Assembly: GCA_900542085.1 (NCBI GenBank) | Contig: UQMK01000003.1 | Span: forward strand, 1-64,000 | DNA from: an uncultured Collinsella sp. | GTDB taxonomy: Bacteria > Actinomycetota > Coriobacteriia > Coriobacteriales > Coriobacteriaceae | Direction: 5' to 3' | Length of the DNA: 64,000 nt | Part shown: positions 49,999 through 64,000 of the stretch, one piece after another | Layout of the letters: each line of letters starts with the position of its first letter | Position numbering within the stretch: position 1 is the stretch's first letter | Program-made: the position numbers and the translations under genes | Notes under the pieces: model-generated | Told to the model about the DNA's origin: nothing | Database searches by the model: none | What the model saw: only the letters and a program-made list of their open reading frames with translations

Positions 49999-50044
49999 AC
50001 TTTCGGTTCACGCACGAATCCGCTGCCAGAGACAGCCGGTGCAA

Positions 50045-50160
50045 ACGGGCATCGCCCGCGAGCTTAATGGGATATCCCGCCAGCCGAGGTGGTCGAGTAG
50101 ATATGTCTTCTCGCCCCCGTCGCTCATGCAGCGCGGGGGCTTTCTTTTTGGACATGCCCC
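50045..50160 (+). ncRNA. Probable L10 leader / attenuator of rplJL
   Basis: The 170 bases before rplJ contain paired segments and end in a strong terminator-like stem GCCCCCG...CGGGGGC with TTTCTTTTT (about 50112-50151), still 64 bases before the gene. This matches the layout of the ribosomal L10 leader, where the L10(L12)4 complex binds the RNA to control its own synthesis. The binding-site consensus was not checked base by base. Confidence 0.55.
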
Positions 50161-50214
50161 CGTCACGTCCTTGTGGCGGACCGTGCCCGGAAAGAATTCG
50201 AGGAGGTGTAATTC

Positions 50215-50736
50215 ATGCCCCAGCAGTACAAAATCGACAAGGTTGCAGAGATCGAGTCCCGTATCGCCGAGAACGCCGGTCTGTTTGTCGTCAACTACAA
50301 CGGTCTGACGGTTAAGCAGGCTCAGGAGCTGCGTCATCAGCTTCGCGAGTGCGGCGCCGAGATGAAGGTCTACAAGAACAACCTGGTCAAGATCGCTCTC
50401 AAGAACCAGGAGCAGCCCGAGCTCGACGAGATCCTCGCCGGCCCCGTCGCTTATGTGTTCTACGAGTCCGAGCCGGTCGAGGCCGCTAAGGCCCTTAAGG
50501 ACTTCTCTGCTAAGTCCAAGGGCGTCCTTGAGATCAAGGGCGGTATCTCCGACGGCAAGGCCGTTTCCGCTGATGATGTTAAGGCTATCGCCGAGCTGCC
50601 CACCAAGGATCAGCTTCTCGGCCAGATCGCCGGTCTCATTTCCGGTTTCGCTCGCGACATCGCTGTCTGCGTCAACGGCGTTTCCTCTGGTCTCGCTCGT
50701 TCGATCCAGCAGGTCTCCGAGCAGAAGGCAGCCTAG
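50215..50736 (+). CDS. rplJ: 50S ribosomal protein L10
   Basis: A 173-residue protein. The N-terminal rRNA-binding half (KVAEIESRIAENAGLFVVNY; LRHQLRECGAEMKVYKN) is followed by the C-terminal helix that recruits L7/L12 dimers. The ribosome site GAGGAGG lies 8 bases before the ATG. It is separated from rplK-rplA by 22 kb, unlike the joined arrangement of most bacteria. Confidence 0.97.
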   Translation: MPQQYKIDKVAEIESRIAENAGLFVVNYNGLTVKQAQELRHQLRECGAEMKVYKNNLVKIALKNQEQPELDEILAGPVAYVFYESEPVEAAKALKDFSAKSKGVLEIKGGISDGKAVSADDVKAIAELPTKDQLLGQIAGLISGFARDIAVCVNGVSSGLARSIQQVSEQKAA

Positions 50737-50838
50737 TTGCTGTTTTCACCCGCGGCGGCAACGCCGCACCCCTGGCGCATTCGCGCCGTGTTTTAACTGA
50801 TCTCCGTGCATCCGCACGGAAACCGAAAGGACTTAGAA

Positions 50839-51216
50839 ATGGCTAAGCTTACCACCGATGAGATCATCGATGCTCTTAAGGAAATGACCCTTCTCGAGGC
50901 TTCCGAGCTCGTTAAGGCTATCGAGGACACCTTCGGCGTTTCCGCCGCTGCTCCTGCCGCTGTTGTCGCCGCTCCCGCTGCTGGCGCTGCTGAGGCCGAG
51001 GAGAAGACCGAGTTTGACGTCGTGCTCGAGGGCTTCGGCGACAACAAGATCCAGGTCATCAAGGCCGTCCGTGAGCTCACCAACCTTGGCCTGAAGGAGG
51101 CCAAGGAGGTCGTCGAGGGCGCTCCCAAGGCTGTTCTCGAGGGTGCCAAGAAGGAGGACGCCGAGGCTGCCAAGGAGAAGCTCGAGGCTGCTGGCGCTGC
51201 TGTCACCCTCAAGTAA
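50839..51216 (+). CDS. rplL: 50S ribosomal protein L7/L12
   Basis: A 125-residue stalk protein. The N-terminal dimerisation helix (LTTDEIIDALKEMTLLEASE), the Ala/Pro-rich hinge (AAAPAAVVAAPAAGAA) and the C-terminal domain (EFDVVLEGFGDNKIQVIKAV) are all present. ATG 50839 has GAAAGGA ahead; the upstream in-frame start at 50806 is an artefact. Confidence 0.97.
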   Translation: MAKLTTDEIIDALKEMTLLEASELVKAIEDTFGVSAAAPAAVVAAPAAGAAEAEEKTEFDVVLEGFGDNKIQVIKAVRELTNLGLKEAKEVVEGAPKAVLEGAKKEDAEAAKEKLEAAGAAVTLK

Positions 51217-51243
51217 TCAGGCTTTCTCGCCAGATTTCTTTGC

Positions 51244-51278
51244 AGACGGGGTTCGCATTGCGAGCCCCGTCTTTTTCG
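51244..51278 (+). terminator. Terminator of rplJL
   Basis: AGACGGGG...CCCCGTCT with an inner TTCGC/GCGAG pairing and five T. The rest of the 314-base gap to galU is AT-richer and contains no gene; TTAACGTTAATTAACG near 51420 is a partial palindrome. Confidence 0.85.
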
Positions 51279-51529
51279 TTTTGATCCCTCTATTTTGTTG
51301 GCTTGGCATACAAATTGCTGCCGCTTGCGGTGCTTTGGGGTCGCTACCGTTGGGCGATAAAATTGCACCATTCGAGCAATAATTTGCGTTGACCTGCTGA
51401 AGAATGGCGCTTGCCTACATTAACGTTAATTAACGGCGGTAAGATAAACCGGTATCGCAATTTGGTCTGCGGCCGCCGTGCCGCACGCACAGGGCGCATC
51501 CTGCGCCTGCGAAAGGATCCCTGAATACT

Positions 51530-52438
51530 ATGAAGGCAATCATCCCCGCCGCCGGTCTTGGCACGCGTTTTCTGCCTGGCACCAAGTGCACGCCTAAAGA
51601 GATGCTGCCGGTGCTCGACAAGCCGGTCATCCAGTACGTCGTCGAGGAGGCGCTCGACCCCGAGGAGGTCGACGACGCCATTATCGTCACCTCTCCCGGC
51701 AAGCCCGAGTTGCTGAGCTACTTCCAGCCCGATCGTTCGCTCGAGAACCTGCTGCGCGAGCGCGGCAAGGATGCTTATGCCGACGCCGTCGCCCATGCGG
51801 GCGGTATGCCGGTCGACTTCCGCTATCAGTACGAGCCCAAGGGCCTCGGCCACGCCATTCGCTCTGCCGCTGACGCTGTGGCGGGGGAGAACTTCCTGGT
51901 TCTTCTGGGCGACTACGTTGTGCCCAACCGCGACATCTGCGACAAGATGCTTGCCGTCTCCAAGGAGCACGGTGGCGCTTCTGTTATCGCCGTTGCCGCG
52001 TGCGCTCCCGAGGAAGTCAGCCGCTATGGCGTTATCGCCGGCGATCGCGTGGGCGCTCTCGAGGGCTTCGAGAATGCCGCCGACGACGAGCCCGGTGCCG
52101 TTTGGCGCATCGGCGGCCTGGTCGAGAAGCCCGCTCCCGAGGCGGCTCCGTCCAACCTGTACATCGTCGGTCGCTACCTGCTGAGCCCGTTGGTCATGGA
52201 CTTGCTGGCCGATCAGCAGGCCGGTAAGGGCGGCGAGATCCAGCTGACCGACGCCATGGCCCGCTCGCTCGACCGCGAGGCCATGTACGCCGTCGTCATC
52301 GACCCGCTGTCGGGCTACGATACCGGTACCCCGTCTGGCTGGATGGCCACCAACGCCCTCATGGCTGCAAGCGATCCTCGCTTTGCCGGCGCCTTCTGGG
52401 ATGCCATCGACGAGCGCGGCGGTTTGATGCGTAAGTAA
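51530..52438 (+). CDS. galU: UTP-glucose-1-phosphate uridylyltransferase
   Basis: A 302-residue enzyme making UDP-glucose from UTP and glucose-1-phosphate. It has the family start AAGLGTRFLPGTKCTPKEML, the DKPVIQYVVEEA helix, and EPKGLGHAI. It supplies glycan, glycolipid and exopolysaccharide synthesis. It is a single gene inserted between the L7/L12 and RNA polymerase genes. Confidence 0.95.
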   Translation: MKAIIPAAGLGTRFLPGTKCTPKEMLPVLDKPVIQYVVEEALDPEEVDDAIIVTSPGKPELLSYFQPDRSLENLLRERGKDAYADAVAHAGGMPVDFRYQYEPKGLGHAIRSAADAVAGENFLVLLGDYVVPNRDICDKMLAVSKEHGGASVIAVAACAPEEVSRYGVIAGDRVGALEGFENAADDEPGAVWRIGGLVEKPAPEAAPSNLYIVGRYLLSPLVMDLLADQQAGKGGEIQLTDAMARSLDREAMYAVVIDPLSGYDTGTPSGWMATNALMAASDPRFAGAFWDAIDERGGLMRK

Positions 52439-52458
52439 GCCTTCGGGCATCGACATTT

Positions 52459-52492
52459 ACGGGTGCGGACTTCGGTTCGCGCCCGTTTTTTA
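52459..52492 (+). terminator. Terminator of galU
   Basis: A stem ACGGGTGCG / CGCGCCCGT with six T, 20 bases past the stop. Confidence 0.85.
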
Positions 52493-52725
52493 TAAGAGCT
52501 GCGATTGCTAGCCCTCTGTTCACAGAAAATATATGAACAGGTGTTCGATGCACATCAATCTACCTGCACGTTTTCTGTCGAAAAACTTTGCTACTCCAAA
52601 AACTCAATCACGTCAAGGCTTTTCTTGCTCAACGGTCGGTACCTGATAAACTATTAGGTTGCGATAACTGGCGAAGCTATGCCTCGCCAATCCACCGAGC
52701 ATTTCCGTGAAGGAGGAAAAACCTG

Positions 52726-56217
<3,492 letters not shown>

Positions 56218-56223
56218 TTGACT

Positions 56224-60699
<4,476 letters not shown>

Positions 60700-60705
60700 C
60701 TAGTT

Positions 60706-60815
60706 CCGCCGTTCTAACGAACGGCGGCGACCTCCGTCGCTGCGCGGCCCCCAGAGCTACAATCTGTCATTCAAAAGGCAGGGCATGACCAAAAGGTCAA
60801 TGCCCTGCCTTTTTC
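60706..60815 (+). terminator. Hairpin and terminator after rpoBC
   Basis: A first stem CCGCCGTTC/GAACGGCGG (60706-60727) has no T-tract. A second, AAGGCAGGGCATGACC / GGTCAATGCCCTGCCTT with TTTTT (60775-60815), is a full terminator. The other ~190 bases before the sigma gene hold its promoter and no gene. Confidence 0.8.
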
Positions 60816-60932
60816 ATGCCACCTTGTACGCTCTGGGGACCGCTCGCTTGCGTATGCTCAACCTGTTGCGTTCCGTTGATCCCTTGTCAATAAGGGGCAG
60901 GCTATTTTTGGTAGGTTATTCCTGCTTGAATT

Positions 60933-60960
60933 TGAAACATATCGCTCGGTCAAAGCGTAT
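60933..60960 (+). promoter_or_regulatory. Candidate ECF-type autoregulatory promoter
   Basis: TGAAAC (60933-60938), a 17-base spacer and CGTAT (60956-60960) match the SigW-type ECF promoter pattern (TGAAAC-N16-CGTA) apart from one base of spacing. It lies 50 bases before the sigma gene. Confidence 0.5.
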
Positions 60961-61009
60961 CTATGGTGAGGGCCTCATCAAGAATCATTACCGTCACCGG
61001 GAGGTGATT

Positions 61010-61528
61010 ATGGAAGAACAAGCATTTAGACAGGCGGTTGAAGATCACCGGGATGTCGTGTTTCGGATCGCATTGACGTACCTGCGCGATCGCGCCGATG
61101 CCGACGATGTTGCCCAAGATGTCTTTCTTAAGCTGCTCAAAAGCGATACGCAATTTGAGAGTTGGGAGCATCTTCGCCGCTGGCTTATCCGGGTCACGAT
61201 CAATGAATGTAAATCGCTCTTTCGAAAGCCATGGAGGCGTGTGGAGGATATTGAGAACCTGGCCGATTCGCTTTCGACGGCGCAGGAGGAGACCAAGGCG
61301 GTCCTGTCAGACGTTATGCGACTTCCGGAGCGATTCCGTGTTCCCATCGTGCTCTATTACTATCTGGGCTTTTCGACCTCAGAGATTGCCGAGTTGTTGC
61401 ATGTACCAGCCGCGACCGTTCGAACGCGTTTAGCTCGCGGTCGATCGAAGCTTAAATTCATCCTAGAGGAGGGCGACCGTGAAATCCAATCAAATCAAGC
61501 AGGCCTTCGAGTCCATCCAAGCCGATAG
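61010..61528 (+). CDS. ECF-type RNA polymerase sigma factor
   Basis: A 172-residue sigma factor with only regions 2 and 4. Region 2 is FRIALTYLRDRADADDVAQDVFLKLL and region 4 is LPERFRVPIVLYYYLGFSTS plus EIAELLHVPAATVRTRLARG. ATG 61010 has GGGAGGTGAT ahead; the longer frame from 60785 crosses the promoter. It overlaps the anti-sigma gene by 50 bases, so the two are co-translated. The inducing signal is unknown. Confidence 0.9.
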   Translation: MEEQAFRQAVEDHRDVVFRIALTYLRDRADADDVAQDVFLKLLKSDTQFESWEHLRRWLIRVTINECKSLFRKPWRRVEDIENLADSLSTAQEETKAVLSDVMRLPERFRVPIVLYYYLGFSTSEIAELLHVPAATVRTRLARGRSKLKFILEEGDREIQSNQAGLRVHPSR

Positions 61529-62555
61529 CGATCTTGCAGATCGCGTCCTAAATACCGCTGCGGGTGAGCCGCTTCATCGAAAGGGCCACGCGAAGCCTCT
61601 CTATGTTGCCGTAATCGGATGTCTTGCCGGGGTTTTGGCGACTGGAGGGGTCGCCTACGCCGTTGTCAATTCCAGATATTTTGCCTCAGCCTGGGGAAAC
61701 CACGGCAACGGGGATTCCATTACCTGGACCAACGGCGGCTCATCGGGGACTAAATATACCTATACCAGAGAATTTGGTGACGGCATTGCACCCCAAAGCC
61801 TGGAGGGTGCAGTCCAGGAGGTTAATCTGTCCGTCGAGGGCAACGGCTATACGCTCGATATCCATGAGATGGCTATCGATCAAAACGGCTGCGGAGCCGT
61901 GACGTTTACGTTGTCCAATCCAAATGGTGTTAACTACTACAAGCCGGCAGCAGAGACGGGCGAACTTGTTCTCTATGGTGAAGAAGAACAAGGCATCGGC
62001 ACGCCCAGCATGAACTTCGGCGAGGAATGGGCTGATACACGCTGCACCATTGATAAAGACACATCAAGCGACACGGTCATTAACGGCACGATGTACTTTG
62101 CATCTTGGAATCGCGATCGAGATTTACGACATGCGGTCACCTGGAATATCAGTTGGACAGAGGGCAAAGGTGAGGATGCGAAGGTGATCGAGGTATCGAC
62201 GCCAGAGTTTAACGTCGGAGCGCACGTCGATACAAAGGAGCTCCGCTCCGACGACTCGCCTCTCGAGATCAGTCCGTTTTCCATCCAGACGCACATCGAT
62301 GATCTGGGCTATGAAGCAGTTGATCATAAACTGACCGTCACCTACAAGGATGGGTCAGAGCAGATTATCGAAGATGACGACGCAGGGGCGTACAATTTCT
62401 ATGTTTCGATGGCACGCAATAGCGGAGAGAACATTTGGGTGCCAACGAAGTTGATTGATGTCGACCAAGTGGTTTCAGTAACGCTCGAAGGCACACGCTG
62501 CACTTCAACAGGGGGCGCCGAAACGTCGGAACCCTTTACCATCGTCTATTCGTAA
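61479..62555 (+). CDS. Membrane-anchored anti-sigma-like protein (DUF4179-like)
   Basis: A 358-residue protein. A short N-terminal cytosolic helix (IKQAFESIQADSDLADRVLN) could bind the sigma factor. One membrane span is LYVAVIGCLAGVLATGGVAYAVV (~43-65). A large, Asp/Gly/Thr-rich extracellular domain follows (residues 70-358). This is the arrangement of DUF4179-type anti-sigma partners in Firmicutes; assignment is by layout. It starts with GTG inside the sigma gene. Confidence 0.75.
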   Translation: MKSNQIKQAFESIQADSDLADRVLNTAAGEPLHRKGHAKPLYVAVIGCLAGVLATGGVAYAVVNSRYFASAWGNHGNGDSITWTNGGSSGTKYTYTREFGDGIAPQSLEGAVQEVNLSVEGNGYTLDIHEMAIDQNGCGAVTFTLSNPNGVNYYKPAAETGELVLYGEEEQGIGTPSMNFGEEWADTRCTIDKDTSSDTVINGTMYFASWNRDRDLRHAVTWNISWTEGKGEDAKVIEVSTPEFNVGAHVDTKELRSDDSPLEISPFSIQTHIDDLGYEAVDHKLTVTYKDGSEQIIEDDDAGAYNFYVSMARNSGENIWVPTKLIDVDQVVSVTLEGTRCTSTGGAETSEPFTIVYS

Positions 62556-62562
62556 GATTTGG

Positions 62563-62597
62563 GGCCGCTTTCTACTAGGGGAAGCGGCCTTCTTTGC
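62563..62597 (+). terminator. Terminator of the sigma/anti-sigma operon
   Basis: GGCCGCTTTC / GGGAAGCGGCC with TTCTTT, close to the stop. Confidence 0.75.
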
Positions 62598-62640
62598 GGT
62601 AAATGGGCGGTTAGACCGCACGATATTCGCCTGCATTCCT

Positions 62641-62761
62641 GAAGTATGCGGCAAAATCTTGATGGGTCGACCACACCGTATATGCTCAAGCGCTCTACCT
62701 GCGGGTTTATTATCGCAAAACCCCGGTGCGCTCGGCGGGTCCAGAATTTGCCGCATACTTC
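62641..62761. repeat. 121-bp inverted-repeat element before the str operon
   Basis: GAAGTATGCGGCAAA (62641-62655) and its exact complement (62747-62761) close a 121-bp structure; pairing continues inward with two mismatches. No frame fits a protein. It is a possible small mobile or RNA-structured element within the 565-base gap between the anti-sigma gene and rpsL; the other structures there are a stem at 62907-62938 and the promoter. Confidence 0.65.
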
Positions 62762-62906
62762 CGAAAGCGCCGCCGATTTCCATGCGACAGGTGAGAGCAG
62801 ATCACCGTTGGAGCGCGACATTTCCCCAGATAAAACCGACCAAAATAAACCTGTCCCTTTTTGGCAGGTAACGTTGCCCCGACGAGCACGTCGGATCCCC
62901 GGCCCG

Positions 62907-62943
62907 GGAATCCGCCCCCGCGCACAGGAGGGGATTCCTTTTG
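62907..62943 (+). terminator. Weak terminator-like stem before the str promoter
   Basis: GGAATCC-GCCCC / GGGGATTCC followed by TTTTGTG. It may block read-through into the ribosomal operon. Confidence 0.45.
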
Positions 62944-62997
62944 TGTAGGCTTTGCGGAAATGTGCCAATTTTGGGATACGCCCGGCGGCGTGGTCTG

Positions 62998-63026
62998 TTG
63001 ACGGCACAGCTAACGCCACGTATCCT
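62998..63026 (+). promoter_or_regulatory. Promoter of the rpsL-rpsG (str) operon
   Basis: -35 TTGACG (62998-63003), 17-base spacer, -10 TATCCT (63021-63026), 94 bases before rpsL. Confidence 0.65.
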
Positions 63027-63119
63027 ATCGAACTGCGTGTTTCGTAGGGGGATGCTGACCCCTCGATTCAAGCCGTTGCACTTTACAGAAAGCTGGAATC
63101 ATTCGAGAAGGAGTACGCT

Positions 63120-63497
63120 TTGCCTACTATTAACCAGCTGGTTCGCCAGGGCCGTCGTTCCGTGCCCAAGAAGTCCAAGAACGCTGCTCTGCAGCACAAC
63201 TCCCAGAAGCGCGGCGTGTGCACCCGCGTCTTCACCACGAGCCCCAAGAAGCCGAACTCGGCTCTTCGTAAGGTTGCCCGTGTTCGCCTCGTCAACGGCA
63301 TCGAAGTTACTGCTTACATCCCGGGTGAGGGCCACAACCTGCAGGAGCACTCCATCGTGCTCGTCCGCGGCGGTCGTGTCCGTGACCTCCCTGGTGTCCG
63401 TTATCACGTCATCCGTGGCGCCTACGACGCTGCTCCGGTCCAGAACCGTATGCAGGCCCGTTCCAAGTACGGTGCTAAGCGCCCCAAGGCTAAATAA
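63120..63497 (+). CDS. rpsL: 30S ribosomal protein S12
   Basis: A 125-residue protein at the decoding centre. TTSPKKPNSALRKVARVRL carries the wild-type lysine of the streptomycin site, and the second site is GVRYHVIRGAYD. It starts with TTG, with GAGAAGGAG 6 bases ahead; no ATG fits. First gene of the str operon. Confidence 0.97.
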   Translation: MPTINQLVRQGRRSVPKKSKNAALQHNSQKRGVCTRVFTTSPKKPNSALRKVARVRLVNGIEVTAYIPGEGHNLQEHSIVLVRGGRVRDLPGVRYHVIRGAYDAAPVQNRMQARSKYGAKRPKAK

Positions 63498-63571
63498 GCC
63501 AGATAACGTTTTGATACTTTCGCCGTGTGCCGTCTTGAGCGCCGCACGGTAGACACTTAAGGAGATTTCAC

Positions 63572-64000
63572 ATGCCGCGTCGTGCAGCAGCTAATCGTCG
63601 TGAGGTTCAGCCTGACGCCGTTTACAACAACCGCCTGGTGACTCAGCTCATCAACAAGGTCCTTCTTGACGGCAAGAAGGCCACCGCTGAGCGCATCGTT
63701 TACACCGCTTTCGAGATCGTTGCCGAGAAGTCCGAGGGTGGCGACGCTCTCGCTACCTTCAAGAAGGCTATGGACAACGTCAAGCCCACGCTCGAGGTTA
63801 AGCCCAAGCGTGTCGGTGGCGCTACCTATCAGGTCCCGATGGAGGTCAACTCCCGTCGTTCCACCGCTCTGGGTATCCGCTGGATCGTCAACTTCTCCCG
63901 CGCTCGCAAGGAGAAGACCATGGCCGAGCGTCTCGCCAACGAGATCCTCGACGCCTCCAACGGCCTGGGCGCTTCCGTCAAGAAGCGTGAGGACGTCTTC
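63572..64000 (+). CDS. rpsG: 30S ribosomal protein S7 (3' cut by window end)
   Basis: 143 codons of S7 are present: MPRRAAANRREVQPDAVYNN, DGKKATAERIVYTAFEIV, and the rRNA-binding VKPKRVGGATYQVPMEV. AAGGAG lies 9 bases before the ATG. The missing end is ~13-15 residues. fusA and another tuf would normally follow, outside the window. Confidence 0.96.
   Translation, partial: MPRRAAANRREVQPDAVYNNRLVTQLINKVLLDGKKATAERIVYTAFEIVAEKSEGGDALATFKKAMDNVKPTLEVKPKRVGGATYQVPMEVNSRRSTALGIRWIVNFSRARKEKTMAERLANEILDASNGLGASVKKREDVF

Overview
The window is a 64-kb stretch of a high-GC bacterial chromosome. It carries the ribosomal and RNA polymerase core (rplK, rplA, rplJ, rplL, rpoB, rpoC, rpsL, rpsG) mixed with gut-type carbohydrate, metal and toxin-antitoxin genes. 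The protein style fits a Coriobacteriia gut anaerobe, most probably Collinsella or a close relative: a 2-hydroxyacyl-CoA dehydratase activase, MEP-pathway isoprenoid genes, a fused FeoA-FeoB, PTS sugar uptake, and frequent GTG/TTG starts. The assignment is by protein character, not by a database match.

Layout. 1-9.1 kb: the 3' part of a large CoA-enzyme activase gene, an overlapping TetR regulator, clpC, a RelB-type antitoxin with a PIN toxin, and a cytosolic M20 dipeptidase. 9.2-11.9 kb (minus): hipBA with an iteron-type operator, then mntP behind a yybP-ykoY (Mn2+) riboswitch. 12-17.5 kb (plus): disA-ispD-ispF-cysS-rlmB-yacP, a tight housekeeping run. 17.5-18.9 kb (minus): a single protein joining a DNA-binding helix-turn-helix to a HipA/CtkA-like kinase, with its promoter inside perfect inverted repeats. 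19-23.9 kb: tRNA-Thr, then a beta-glucoside PTS island (EIIBC, 6-phospho-beta-glucosidase, divergent RpiR regulator) bordered by repeats and what look like gene remnants. 23.9-28.4 kb: tRNA-Tyr-Thr-Met, tuf, rpmG, tRNA-Trp, secE, nusG, rplK, rplA.

28.4-41 kb is mostly minus: a metallophosphoesterase, a signal-less BMP-type protein with a ParB-like region, MscS, a surface 5'-nucleotidase, a three-gene ABC importer of the TrpXYZ/PF04392 type, a WYL-type regulator, asnS and crr. 40.6-49.7 kb is mostly plus: an esterase, a small unknown protein, feoAB, an MFS exporter, a GH13 amylase, a DNA glycosylase, an unknown minus-strand gene and an aminotransferase. 49.7-50.2 kb holds a roughly 250-bp nested palindrome and the L10 leader. 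50.2-64 kb: rplJ-rplL, galU, rpoB-rpoC, an ECF sigma/anti-sigma pair, and the start of the str operon (rpsL, rpsG, the last cut by the window end).

The genes form three working groups: the translation/transcription core; sugar capture, in which the island's EIIBC lacks a IIA domain and may be served by the distant Crr; and persistence or stress functions (three toxin-antitoxin-like loci, ClpC, DisA, an ECF switch). The most unusual items are the HTH-HipA fusion and its operator, the nested palindrome before rplJ, the recurring palindromic terminators, and an alpha-CTD-like helix-hairpin-helix tail on RpoC.
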